Source: Isoetes taiwanensis
Lineage: Eukaryota > Streptophyta > Lycopodiopsida > Isoetales > Isoetaceae
Length of the DNA stretch: 64,000 nucleotides
Assembly: GCA_021234155.1 (NCBI GenBank)
Contig: JAJEKV010000049.1
Coordinates: forward strand, 3,563,487-3,627,486
Direction: 5' to 3'
Shown here: positions 43,736 to 54,202 of the stretch, piece after piece
Layout of the letters: every line of letters starts with the position of its first letter
Numbering within the stretch: the first letter of the stretch is position 1
The notes under the pieces: generated by a model
What the model was told of the DNA's origin: nothing
Database searches by the model: none
Seen by the model: only the letters and a program-made list of their open reading frames with translations
Made by a program: the position numbers and the translations under genes

Positions 43736-45370
43736 TGTGACGTTCCAGGGAAATATACGCCATTAATACGTATATTCCTGGATCCGTCACCATACAAGTC
43801 TACACATGTAGCCTTTTATACCTTAGAAGTGGCAAGGGGCACATATCTAAGTTAATTGTTTAACTTAGATAACCTTAGGATAAGGCCCATTTCCACATGG
43901 CCTTATCCTATTGGGCAACTGCCACACGGCCCCATCCTATTGGTGCCACGTGGCATCCCATGTGGACCTTCACCTATATTGGCTCAAACCCTAACCCTAG
44001 ACCCCTTTCCTGACTCTAGCACCTGAACACTCATCTACACACTCGAAACCCCGTTTCGAGCATCGTTCGCCGTAGCATAGCCTAGTGCAGCAGCCCCCGA
44101 AGTGTGTGATGATCGTGGAGGGAGCACGACTTCGACCACGTCAAGGAGCAATGGAGACACCAAGGAAGTGCGTCTGGAGCAGGTAGGTGGAGTAGAGTTC
44201 ATAGTGGTTCATCTAGAAGTTAGTACTCCAGATGGGTCTATATGTTGTATCTAGAGTAGAGCCATCCTAGAACCTTTGTTGAACATCTTGAACCCTAATC
44301 AAGGAACCCTAACTGTAAGTTAGATATGTATGATTAGGTTAAGATGTTCTTATGATGTTACCATGGTATGATGTGAGGTGATGATGGTTGATCATGTTTG
44401 CTCCTCTTGTATTGGGAAGGGGGGTAGAGACCTAGGGCCATATCTAGTATGCTCCTAGTGTAGATCCCTTAGTTCCTATTATTATGCGGCCTGTGCATAG
44501 GAACCCACCGGGCTATGGAGGCTATGATGTGACTCAGCACTACACAACGGGGCTAGCGGCAATGCGGAGGGAGGATCCCTGCCGAGTGGGGGCTACGGGG
44601 GATCCCATAGTGGGCTAGGCTTATGGTCGGTCACTTCATGTGGGCCGAGCATGTGTCCGACACCTCCTGGGGCAATGGTGTTGCCCTGCCTCTCAAGAGT
44701 TGCAAGTGTCAGCTTGGCTCTTGTTTTGGGGGGTTCAGTCGGGTATGAATCGTGTGTCGCCACGATTCTCTAGCCGCCCGAGGAGTCTCTAGACCCCGGG
44801 ATGGGGAGATGCAACCCGTCCTGCCTCGACGGTCCAGGGAGATGCAATCTGGAATAGTCCCGATGGGTGATGCCATGGGATTGCGTATCCAGAAGGCTAG
44901 AGTCATGTCAGAGCCTGATCTGACCCATCTGCAAAGTATGCACAGGAGGGGCGGATGGAGTGGTCAACCCTAGCCATTGTCTATAGCCAGCCCCGCCATT
45001 GTTATGACTCAGTCTGCTCTACCTTGAGGCCTATCCAGTCAGTTTACCTCCTTATGTGGCGGAGCCACGGGTAGGAGCTCTCATGTTTTATGGCATATGA
45101 TTATGTTCCTTGCACCTATGGATATGTGGATGAGCTGCCCATCGAGGTAGTATGATGTATTATTCTTGTTAGTTCTGACGATGTTTATGCTTCCGCTGTG
45201 ATAGGAGCCCATAGGGGAAGGGCGCGCAAGACACCTTCGTGTCCCCTTCCCGCACTACGGTGATTCCAGAGTGCCGGACAGATGGAGGGCCCGTGCGGTC
45301 GGAGGACCGGATGGGGGATTTCCTACGGAGTGTACGGCTGGGAGCCGTATATTTAGTAGGGAGCGTCACA
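43736..45370 (+). repeat. E4 5' LTR
   Basis: TGTGACGTTCC...GGGAGCGTCACA, perfect 7-bp terminal inverted repeat. Its first 175 bp hold three hairpins. TGCCACGTGGCA at 43944-43955 is a palindromic G-box. The other LTR lacks about 20 bases near 43970. Confidence 0.95.
43745..43910. promoter_or_regulatory. Three successive hairpins at the start of the E4 LTR
   Basis: Hairpin 1: CCAGG(G)AAATATACG with CGTATATTCCTGG (43745-43781). Hairpin 2: perfect 12-bp TATCTAAGTTAA/TTAACTTAGATA (43844-43855, 43860-43871). Hairpin 3: perfect 12-bp TAGGATAAGGCC/GGCCTTATCCTA (43876-43887, 43899-43910). All are kept in the 3' LTR. Role unknown. Confidence 0.75.
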
Positions 45371-45371
45371 A

Positions 45372-45383
45372 TGGTATCAGAGC
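45372..45383 (+). other. E4 primer-binding site (initiator Met-tRNA)
   Basis: TGGTATCAGAGC one base after the LTR. Confidence 0.95.
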
Positions 45384-45992
45384 GATGTTCTTGGTTGACC
45401 AAGAACTAGCACTGACCAATATCCTTGAAAGTAGTCTAACAGGCCTGATAGGGTGCGAAATGAAAATTTCCACCATGGAACCTCGTAAATAGGGGAAAAA
45501 TTTTTCTCCTAGGTAGTGGGTCCGTAAGAATAGGCTAAGTCATTAGATGAGTAAAAGAATGAGTCAAATTAACATTCTAGTAAAATTGGAGTGGAAATTA
45601 TGAATCAGCATCAAATTTCACCTAATATGGGTCGAAGAATCATGACAATCCGAGATCTGGGTGAAAAATGGCGCAAATTCATAATTAACACTTCAAACCA
45701 TTAGGAAAAATTCGAAATTTTAATATAATATTGTATTAAGTAAATACTAATAATTAAGTATATTGGAGTAATTAATAGGGGAGGCTAATTATTACACCTA
45801 TTAATGGTAGGAGAATATTCCTTAGGGAACCTTTCTTTTTTGAATATCTTCTTGCCACCTCATTTCCCCCCAAACCCTACCTGCCACCTGCTCTCTCTTG
45901 ATCAGCCTTACGTCACCCATTTCTCAGACCGTAAGATATGGCCCGAACCAAGCAGACCTAACAGGAAAACTAGCCTAAGACGGACACCGTCA
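45384..45992 (+). other. E4 leader before the H3-like frame
   Basis: AT-rich to about 45800, then mixed. The frame of the H3-like protein is open from an upstream ATG at 45804, but the composition before 45993 looks like leader rather than protein. Confidence 0.5.
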
Positions 45993-46991
45993 ATGGCGGC
46001 AGCAGCAGCAGGTGGCCATGGCAAGCAAATCCCAGCGCACCTTCGGCCGAAGCCAGGAGACGAGGCATCGTCTTCTAGCGATGAGACCTTCCACATCTCG
46101 CAGGAGGAGGCCCCCAACAGCAGCAGCCCTTCATCGGCAAGCACTCAGCGAACCGACGAGAGTCGCCATTTTGGGCCCCTGTCGGGCGATGAGGTGGAGC
46201 ATCAAGAAGAAGAGCGCCGGGAGGAGAAGGCCGGGCACCAGCAGGCAACAGCTTCTTCTAGCAAGGAGAAGAAGGGGAAGGATAAAGTAGCGGAGTGGCC
46301 AGAAGAAACGGCGGCAAGGAAGAAGAGGGAGAGGGAGTTGCGGGACAAGGAGCGGAGGACCAAGAGGAGGAATGACAAACCTCGCAAGCCTCGCGGGACG
46401 GTCACAATAGAAGAACCTCGCCCATGCGAGGTAGATGAAGAGGACGAGGAGGAAAGAAGTGGCCCAAGCCACCCAAGGTAGTTAAGAAGCAGAAGGTGGG
46501 TGAGCGAGAGTTCACACTCAAGCAAGATCGCGAATTCAAGCGCAAAATGAAGGCGTACCAGGAGTACCTTCGTCGTTGGACGGGGTATAATGATTGGTAC
46601 TGTAAGCAGAATGTCGAGAGGTTTGTCAAGGGCGGGCGGCCGAAGAACCAGTCGAAGCCGCCTCCACCTAGGCCGGAGAAGCCCAAGAAGAAACATCATG
46701 GGCCCAACTCTCGACACGCGCGGGTGTTTCGGGAGATTAGACACTTTCAACAGTGTACTAATCTCCTGATAGGAAGGCGCCTTTCGAACGCCTCCTCCCC
46801 GAAGTCATGCAGGAGTTCCGACGGATTACAGGGTTACCCCTCTAACCACCCGGGCCCTGCAAGAAGCCTCAGAAGCAGAGCTGATCCAGCTCTTCGAGGA
46901 GGGCAACCTTTGCGCCATCCATGCCAAGCGGGTAACGGTTATGCCCAAAGACCCACACTTGGCGCAGAGGATCCGCAAAGAGAGGCCCTAG
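45993..46991 (+). pseudogene. Histone H3-like protein with long charged tail, carried by E4
   Basis: Start chosen at 45993 (MAAAAAGGHGKQIPAHLRPK). A tail of about 235 residues is rich in Ser, Glu, Lys and Arg (KKRERELRDKERRTKRRNDK, PPPPRPEKPKKKHH) with a middle block YQEYLRRWTGYNDWYCKQNV. From 46715 the frame aligns with histone H3: RVFREIRHFQQCTNLLI (alpha-N), [16 protein letters not shown] (alpha-1), [17 protein letters not shown] (alpha-2), [16 protein letters not shown] (one change from canonical H3) and [11 protein letters not shown], stop TAG 46989. Loop 1 is not lengthened as in CENH3. The canonical ARTKQTARKS tail is absent. Single-base shifts near 46455, 46772 and 46830 break the frame. 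Host H3 packages DNA in nucleosomes; the role for the element is unknown. Confidence 0.9.
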
Positions 46992-47749
46992 GACCTCAAA
47001 TTTTGTAATTTTGATTAAAATTAAAGCTTTCCAGTGTAAACTGGTTTTTCTTAATGCATATAAGTTCTCTTACTCTGTAAATTGGATTGCACTATGTTTC
47101 AAAAATGTAAGTAATTAAGCTAAATCGTAGTAGAATTTTTTGTAAATTGGTTAGAAACCCGAGGTTAGGACAACATTTCAGCAAAAATCATCGAAGATCG
47201 GCAAAAATCAGGCGACCTGGGTGAGATCGCGCTAATCGACCCTGCGTTCGCAACGCAGGCCCATTTCGCGCGGATTCACCCGGTTACATTGAAATTTGGC
47301 TTCTAGATGATAATTTTGCTTGAAATAAGTTGCTAGCTAGGTTAGAATTGATCCAATTAGGCATGTTAGTATCTTGTAGCTCCTAGAAATGTTGAGTTTT
47401 GACCCAAATCAGGCGAACCGGGTGAGACCGCGCCAATCTACCCTGCGTTCGCAACGCAGACGCATTTCTCGCGGATTCACCAGGGTCGCCCAATTTTGAC
47501 CTAGAATTAGCCAAATTTGACCCAACAAACGGCCATGTAGTGTTTCTTGCTTTGTTTTGCTTAGATTTGCACTTCATAGTAGTTCATTTGGAGACCTATA
47601 GCCTTAGAACAAAAGTCTCTCCCATCAAGAACCCTTGTGCACGAAACCCCAGGCAGACCATATTCTATAAAAAGGGCCTCATTTGCCATTTTCCCTTCAC
47701 CAGAACTGTTCCTAGCATCTTAGGCAATTTCCCAACCTTTCATTGATCC
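46992..47749 (+). other. AT-rich spacer with duplicated GC block
   Basis: Non-coding. Two about 90-bp copies (from about 47200 and 47400), each containing the hairpin CTGCGTTCGCAACGCAG and an AATCAGGCGAMCYGGGTGAG lead, sit in otherwise AT-rich sequence. It could be an intron or inter-cistron spacer. Confidence 0.55.
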
Positions 47750-48118
47750 TTGCAAGCCATTTTCTACACTCATTTCTGCTCAATGGTGCCTAGCAACTTT
47801 GTTAGATGGTATAATGCTGCCAGCCACATCCATGACTTTCCTGCTGATCAAGCCTTCCAGGTGTTTGACTATTTGTTTGATCTTCATGCAACCCTAACTA
47901 GGACACCCTTCTATACTGATATCATTTGCCAATACGATCAATATATCCTACCCTGGGAAGTTAGCTTACTCCCTAGGGGAGGGAATTCTAGCCAAGCCCT
48001 AGGAAGAGAGATGGGAGGATCCAAGGGCAAGAACCAGCTGTGGGATAGGACTAGAACCATGCCCGACTACATGACCTGCAGGTATAATAGGCATAGATAC
48101 CTCTCGTCACAGATCTGA
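47750..48118 (+). other. E4 accessory frame A (unknown)
   Basis: First convincing residues MVPSNFVRWYNAASHIHDFP (47783 on), then FQVFDYLFDLHATLTRTPFY and ILPWEVSLLPRGG. Aromatic-rich, globular-looking, 100-120 residues. No family recognised. A stop at 48116 and a CATGCAG acceptor-like site at 48136 lie between it and frame B; they may be exons or parts of one protein. Confidence 0.4.
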
Positions 48119-48135
48119 CAGCCCTTGCTCTATTC

Positions 48136-49297
48136 ATGCAGTATAAGTCAGTCAATAGGGTGGGAGAACCTTCCATTCAGCCTTTAGACCTAGCACCACT
48201 CAACACTCGAAGGGACCAAAGCCACATCATTGAGATAGACTCCTCCGAGTACGAGTACCATGGCACGACATCAGGGACACCAACACTGCAGATTGAGCAA
48301 GACTACGAGCAGCTAGGGGAAGAAAATCCAGATTGGGAAAGCAGGGAGGCAGCGAGGATGGAGAGGTACATGGCCAGGCACGATGACGACATCAGGCGAG
48401 CCTACGAGCCACCAATCGGCATCACAGCCCTATCACCTATAGTCATCGACGGAGAGGAGTACATCTTGGCAAACGACATCCTCAACCTACGTTACTGCCA
48501 AGAAAAAGGGCTTAGGATCGACGAGCTCTTAGGCTTGATGGCACAGGAGCAGAATATCGATTTCATTGACTACTCCTACCAGGAAATCCCAAGGGAGTTA
48601 GCAGAGCGACACTCCTATGCCGGGGAGACAATGTCAGATATAGCAGCCTATCAGCAGATAAGGGAGCTCTATCGACAACAAGAACCCATCATCCCAGAGG
48701 AGGAGTTCCAAGAAATACAAAGCAGGTTGTACAAACCAGGAAGAGGCCCAAGCTCTAGCCGGACAGTCCATTCCAGGAGTATGCGGGAAGCATCCAGCAG
48801 CATCAGAACACAACTACCATATGTGGAGGGATCATGAAGACCTCTTGGCAGTAGATGTCTACGGCGGGGCAACTCAAAGGAAGGGCACAGGATCACGAAG
48901 CACATGCAAGGGTACGGCGCTCCGCTACTACCTCCCAGTCCTCAGTCAAGGGCAGATGATAGCCTTCCACAAGGAGTTCAGCCCAAGAGAGGAAGAGTCT
49001 GTGGCGCTCCTCATAGCACTCTCTGGCTTCGGGCAGCACTCCAAGATATACGGCCATGCGGATCACATCGTTCTCTTCAAGAGATCTGTGGCACTCCACT
49101 GCCTCGACTTCGCCAGAGGCCACCTCAGGGACGCGACACTGTCAGTAGTAGCGGCAACCGCACCAGAACTCCCGGCACCGGAAATGGCCCGAGCACTCGA
49201 GGGAGGTTCAACCAGGAACATCTTGCGCAACCTCGGCAAAGGCCTTCGGCTTAGGGACGTCAAGAATTTCTTCAAGTTGACGAAGGGCCATCGATGA
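48136..49297 (+). pseudogene. E4 accessory frame B (unknown, about 390 residues, one frameshift)
   Basis: 48136-48837 codes an acidic, helix-rich protein (SHIIEIDSSEYEYHGTTSGT, WESREAARMERYMARHDDDI, EYILANDILNLRYCQEKGLR, YQQIRELYRQQEPIIPEEEF). After a shift near 48825 another frame continues to 49297 with a more basic, compact region (ALRYYLPVLSQGQMIAFHKE, FKRSVALHCLDFARGHLRDA, NLGKGLRLRDVKNFFKLTKG). GC-rich codon use resembles the H3-like frame, unlike gag-pol. No known domain seen; I looked for a histone H2A, H2B or H4 fold and could not support one. Confidence 0.5.
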
Positions 49298-49532
49298 TAA
49301 ATAATTTCTGTTTCTAATTATCTTCTAAGTTATATTGAATGTCTTCACTCCTATATATCATTATCATGTATCTTATATCAATGTGTAGCTTTTATATTAA
49401 TGACTATAAATTGTCTTTAACTTATAAGTGCAATTTTGGCATGATTTCTTTTATACTCAACAAGAATTCACTTGTAAATAAGGATGAATAATATATAACT
49501 AAAGTAACAGTATTGATGACTAATACTTGCAG
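49298..49532 (+). other. Intron-like AT-rich spacer before gag
   Basis: 235 bases of strongly AT-rich sequence ending in TAATACTTGCAG (49521-49532), a good 3' splice site. The gag frame is open right from this point (RNIGSSSQGQGRYHQWVPRN), 33 codons before its first ATG. This suggests gag is expressed from a spliced RNA. Confidence 0.5.
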
Positions 49533-50800
49533 CCAGGAACATCGGCTCAAGTTCTCAAGGCCAGGGCCGATATCACCAATGGGTACCTAGAAACTTATTT
49601 GGACGTGAACAAGACGACAACAACGAGGAAATGACGGTGGAATCAATCAACGCAAGGCTCACCCAGATGAGGAACCAGATGCACCAGCTGATTCATTGGG
49701 TCACCCCATTGATGAACGCTCAAGAATATGCACCTGCATCACCACCTCCTCCACCACTACCTCAGCAAGGCGTTGAGGAGGTTCCACAACCAGAAGGGGA
49801 AGGCAATCAGGGAAATGTCAGGGACAGAAAGAGAAAAAGAAGAAACCGAAGGACCCCAACACCATCCAGCTCCAGTTCATCAGATGCTTCTGGCAGCCAG
49901 GACAGTTCTAGCTCAGAGAGTGAGTCCGATACATCACAGGTAAGAGCCAGGGCAAGGAAGACAGATGACTACCAGAAGAAAGTTGACAGCGCTATGAGCA
50001 ATGTATGGAAGACTAGGAAGTTGGATCAGTTTTCAGGGAAAGACAGGTGAGGCATGGAGGCAGAAGCTTGGCTTGATGAGATGGAAGAGTTTGGCAATTC
50101 TTATGGCATGAAGGACAAAGATATAGGGAAGGTTGATACAGCAAACTTAATAGGAGCAGCCAGAATTTGGTGGAAGGGCTATGCGAAGTCCAATAAGCTG
50201 AAAAAAAACAGTTGCAGATTCAAGATCTTCAGCAAGGCCTTTCGCAAACATTATGTGCCAAGATCACATACTAGCAGGCAGATCCAGCAATTCTACAGGT
50301 TGAACCAAGGTACCTTGTCAGTAGCCAAGTACACAAAGGAATTCATGCGTCTCAAGCTCCATGTTCCCGGAATTTCTGAAAGGCAAGCGGTTGATGGATA
50401 CATTGAGGGATTGAACAGCAATATCAAAAGGCTAGTCCGAGCAATCAACCCAAAGACAGTAGCAGAAGCCGAGGATAAAGCTATAAGCTTGGAAGAAGCA
50501 CCACAAACTCCAGGGGAGAAACAGTTTCTAGACAGCCTGCCCAAGGAAAAGAGGCAGGAATGTATCGAGAAGAAGCTATGTTTTAGGTGCTTCCAGCCAG
50601 GGCACCGAACACACGATTGTCCATTCGTCATGCAGGCAGCTTTGGCAGAACTTGCAGATTGGGATTCACCAACCGAGGGAGACAACGAAGAGGACGACCA
50701 GCAGGAGGCGCAAGATTTCATTAGGGTGAGTGCCATATTTGTGCAGCTATTGAGTCAGATGATGTTGAAAATCAGTCCACAGTCATTGCGGCTGAGGGAA
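49533..50800 (+). pseudogene. gag: E4 gag with zinc knuckle
   Basis: First ATG at 49631 (MTVESINARLTQMRNQMHQL), Pro- and Ser-rich linker with basic KRKRRNRR, one TGA at 50048, then capsid: AEAWLDEMEEFGNSYGMKDK, LIGAARIWWKGYAKSNKL, FSKAFRKHYVPRSHTSRQIQ, GTLSVAKYTKEFMRLKLHVP, RAINPKTVAEAEDKAISLE. CCHC knuckle CFRCFQPGHRTHDC at 50579-50620 binds RNA. An acidic tail leads into protease through a one-base shift near 50740. Confidence 0.9.
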
Positions 50801-51370
50801 TCATAGATAGCAGTCCATATCTAGTCTTGATAGATACAGGTAGCTCTCACAACTTTGCCTCTCCTAGGCTGGCTGCCCTAATGAAGAATAAAGTTTTGAA
50901 GTCCAAGCCAAGACCAGTGAGTATGGCAAATGGTGCCATTCGTCACACTAAGGGGAGGAGGATCACATTTGACATAGACCTTAGTGGAAGCAAGTGGCCG
51001 ATGGGGGCAGAGGTCATGGATATTGGAAAGTATGACCTTATAGTGGGAATGGAGTTCCTAAAGCCGGCTAAAGCGATGATTGACTGCGATCGTAATGAGA
51101 TCTCCATGACTGCACCGGACGGCATCAGATTCATAGTGAAAGGTAAGAAGGTAGCTTCTCTCATGCAGTGTATTTCTTTGAAGCAGCTAAGGAAAAGTAT
51201 AGAAAGAAACAAGGTGGAGTATATCCTGAGGGTTAGAGGCAATTGAACCATCTAAAGAGAAAGGAAGTGACTTAAGTGAAAATCAGCTGCCCAAGCCGGT
51301 AGCAAGGCTTGTCAGAGAATTCAATGATGTATTTTCGGATCAAATCCGTCAGCTACCACCTTATAGGGGT
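50740..51370 (+). pseudogene. E4 aspartic protease
   Basis: VIAAEGIIDSSPYLVLIDTG then SSHNFASPRLAA holds the intact D-T-G active site (about 50826-50840); GKYDLIVGMEFLKPAKAMID is the second block. A one-base shift near 51235 connects to the RT leader ([20 protein letters not shown]). Confidence 0.88.
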
Positions 51371-52890
51371 GTGGAGTGTGAAATCACACTAGCTCCAGAT
51401 GCGAAGCCTACCAGTAAGGCACCTTATAGGATGAGCACCCCAGAGTTGATTGAGCTCAAGAAGCAGCTACAGGAATTGCTTGACCTTGGATTTATTAGGG
51501 CAAGTGTGTCTCCTTTTGGAGCACCCATACTCTTCGTGAAGAAGAAGGACGGGAGTTTAAGAATGTGCATAGATTATCGCCAGCTCAACAAGCAGACGAT
51601 AAAGAATAAGTATGCCTTGCCAAGGGCAGATGATTTGATGGACCAGCTCCAAGGAGCAAAAGTATTCTCGAAGATTGACTTAAGGTCAGGGTACCATCAA
51701 ATAAGGATAAAGGAAGAAGATATCTATAAGACTGCCTTTAGAACGCGGTATGGGCACTTTGAGTTTACGGTCATGCCCTTTGGATTATCGAATGCCCCGG
51801 CAACCTTTATGCGTCTCATGAACGACATCTTCAGGGAGTTCTTAGATGAGTTTGTCATCGTTTTCTTCGACGACATTCTAGTCTACAGCAAGTCCATTGA
51901 AGATCATTGTCAACATTTGAGAAGAGTGTTGGAAAAGTTGAGACGGCATCGCTTGTATGGGAAGCTCTCCAAATGCCACTTTGCTACTGAAAGAGTGGAG
52001 TACTTGGGCCACGTGATATCAGCGGAAGGGATCTCCACCGACCCCGCAAAGATAGAAGCAGTAGTTGATTGGCCAGCTCCAAAGAATGTGGCAGAAGTGA
52101 GGAGCTTTCTAGGTCTGGCAGGATATTATAGGAAGTTCGTAAAGGACTTCGCCAAGTGGGCGTCCCCTTTGACGGAACTCACTAAGAGTGTTAAGGTGAA
52201 AGATTGGAGAGCACATTGGCTAGAAAATGTTCAAGCTTCATTTGAAAAGCTTAAGGAAGCCTTAACAACAGCACCAGTGTTAGTTCTGCCGGATCCAGAT
52301 AAGAACAAGATAGTAGCAACGGATGCAAGTAAGATAGCAACAGGTGGAGTCCTTATGTAAGAAGGAAGAGTAGTAGCCTATGATTCCAAGAAGTTGAACG
52401 ACGCCGAGCAGCGTTGTCCAACCCATGATCAAGAACTTCTAGCTATTGTGAGAGCCCTTCGTATTTGGAGGCATTATTTGCTTGGAAGGAAATTTCAGTT
52501 AGATACTGATCACCAGAGCCTCCAATATATCTTTACCCAACCACTCCTCAATCTAAGGCAAAGGAGGTGGATGGAATTCCTAGAAGAGTATGATTTTGAG
52601 ATTGCTTATAAGCCGGGTAAGTTGAATGTGGTTGCTGATGCTCTCTCTAGAAGACCCCTTGAGACGAGAACACATTGTAATGCTATATCAACTCTTTCGA
52701 GTGGGTATGGCAAGAAAATTGAGGAGACATTACCATCTGATGGTGATTTCAAGGAGGTATGGGCAAGCCTCTCTAAGGAGGCTAGAACAGATAAGGAACG
52801 GGAAGCCTTCAAACATTATAGGAAGGAGGCAACCTGTTATACCATAAAGATAAGTTGTGTGTGCCCGAATCGTCAGGTGTAAGGAAGTTA
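51371..52890 (+). pseudogene. E4 reverse transcriptase and RNase H
   Basis: Open for 329 codons: [80 protein letters not shown], then [13 protein letters not shown] (catalytic F-F-D-D at 51861-51880) and [20 protein letters not shown]. Connection [20 protein letters not shown]. RNase [16 protein letters not shown], a TAA at 52358 where relatives have Gln, then HDQELLAIVRALRIWRHYLL, DTDHQSLQYIF and NVVADALSR, so all RNase H acidic residues remain. A shift near 52850 follows. The best preserved pol of the window. Confidence 0.95.
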
Positions 52891-54202
52891 ATTCTTCATG
52901 ACACACACAACAGCCCAATAGCAGGGCATGCGGGTTTTATGAAGATGTATTTCAAGATTCGGAGTAGCTATTTCTGGCCGGGGATGAAGAAACAGATAGC
53001 CAGATATATTCGGGAGTGCCAGTTGTGCCAGCAGACTAAGGCAGAGCAGCTTTGAATCCCAGGAGCCTTGGAACCTTTAGCAGTGCCGAATGCAAAATGG
53101 GAAGTGGTAAGCATGGATTTTATCACAGGACTTCCTAGAACTCTACGAGGCAAAGATGCATTAATGGTTGTCGTAGATAAATTATCTAAGATGGCACACT
53201 TTGCGCCTTGCAAAACTACGGACACAACCTTAGACACTGCCAAGCTATTTGTAAAGGAGATTTTTAGACTCCATGGCATGCCTCGAGAGATAATATCAGA
53301 CAGAGATTCCAAGTTCATGAGTGCATTTTGGCAAGATCTTTTTGCTACGATCCAAACCAAGCTCTCGATGAGCACGGCATACCATCCTCAGACGGATGGC
53401 CAGACGGAGCGGACGAATCGCATCATCGAAGATATGCTCAAAAGTTATGTGTGGAATAAGCAATCCAAGTGGGATGATTACATCCACTTGGTAGAATTCG
53501 CCTACAATAGTACGAAGCAGGAGTCATCTCAGATGTCTCCCTTCATGATCAATTACGGGTACCAGTGCCTAACACCGGATACTTGGCACAACCCTGTGTC
53601 AAAGGTTGAAGTATCCCAGCAGATGCTAGGAGATATGCAGCAGCTGGTGGAAGAAGTAAGGGGGTACTTGTTAGCAGCAAGAAGTCGGCAGAAGAGTGTA
53701 GCCGACATGCACAGGACCGTAAGGGAGTTCAAGGTAGGTGATAGCGTGTGGTTGAAGATCAAGGTAAAGCAAGCTAAGCTTCGCATAGGGAATTGCAAGA
53801 AGCTTGCCCCTAGGTGGGCTGGTCTATTTAAGATTTTGGAGAGAGTGGGCTCTCAAGCCTACAAGTTGGATCTTCCGGCCCATCTCAAAGTTCACAAGGT
53901 CTTCCACGTAAGTTTATTGAAAAGGCACAATCCTAACCCTAATGAGATCTTGGATACTCCAACCTTGTTGGAAATGATAGAAGAGCAAGTTGAAATTGTG
54001 CCTGAATTGCTTCTTGATAAGTCATTCAAGAAGACTAGGAGATCTCAGTTCCCACTATTTGGTCAAGTGGAAGCACTTGCCCGTGGAAGACGCAACATGG
54101 GTATTGAAGCAGGATTTGGAGAAGCAATACCCGGACTTCATGAAGGAGTTTGATGGGCGAGTCGTCTCCGACCTGGTCGACCCCGACTCATCAGGAGGTT
54201 AG
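52880..54202 (+). pseudogene. E4 integrase with C-terminal chromodomain
   Basis: Zinc domain LHDTHNSPIAGHAGFMKMYF and ECQLCQQTK (HHCC complete), TGA at 53053, then core: SMDFITGLPRTL (D), MPREIISDRDSKFMSAFWQD (D), YHPQTDGQTERTNRIIEDML (E), so D-D-E is intact. GPY-type region WLKIKVKQAKLRIGNCKKLA, PRWAGLFKILERVGSQAYKL, HKVFHVSLLKRH. After a shift near 54020 a chromodomain follows: HYLVKWKHLPVEDATWVLKQ, DLEKQYPDFMKEFDG, stop at 54200-54202. Chromodomains direct these elements to marked chromatin. Confidence 0.93.

Noticed and set aside
44709..44973. Opposed frames of about 70 codons repeated at 56005-56269
   Set aside because: Both lie in the E4 LTRs; conservation only reflects LTR identity and the two strands mirror each other.
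46202..46750. 182-codon minus-strand frame
   Set aside because: Leu/Ser-rich mirror of the Lys/Glu-rich H3 tail on the plus strand.
45993..46991. Calling the H3-like protein a centromeric H3 (CENH3)
   Set aside because: Loop 1 is not lengthened and the C-terminus RIRKERP and MPKD block are of canonical H3 type.
48893..49275. Alternative frames overlapping accessory frame B, considered as a histone H2A, H2B or H4 partner
   Set aside because: No histone-fold motif could be aligned; similarity was not better than chance by eye.
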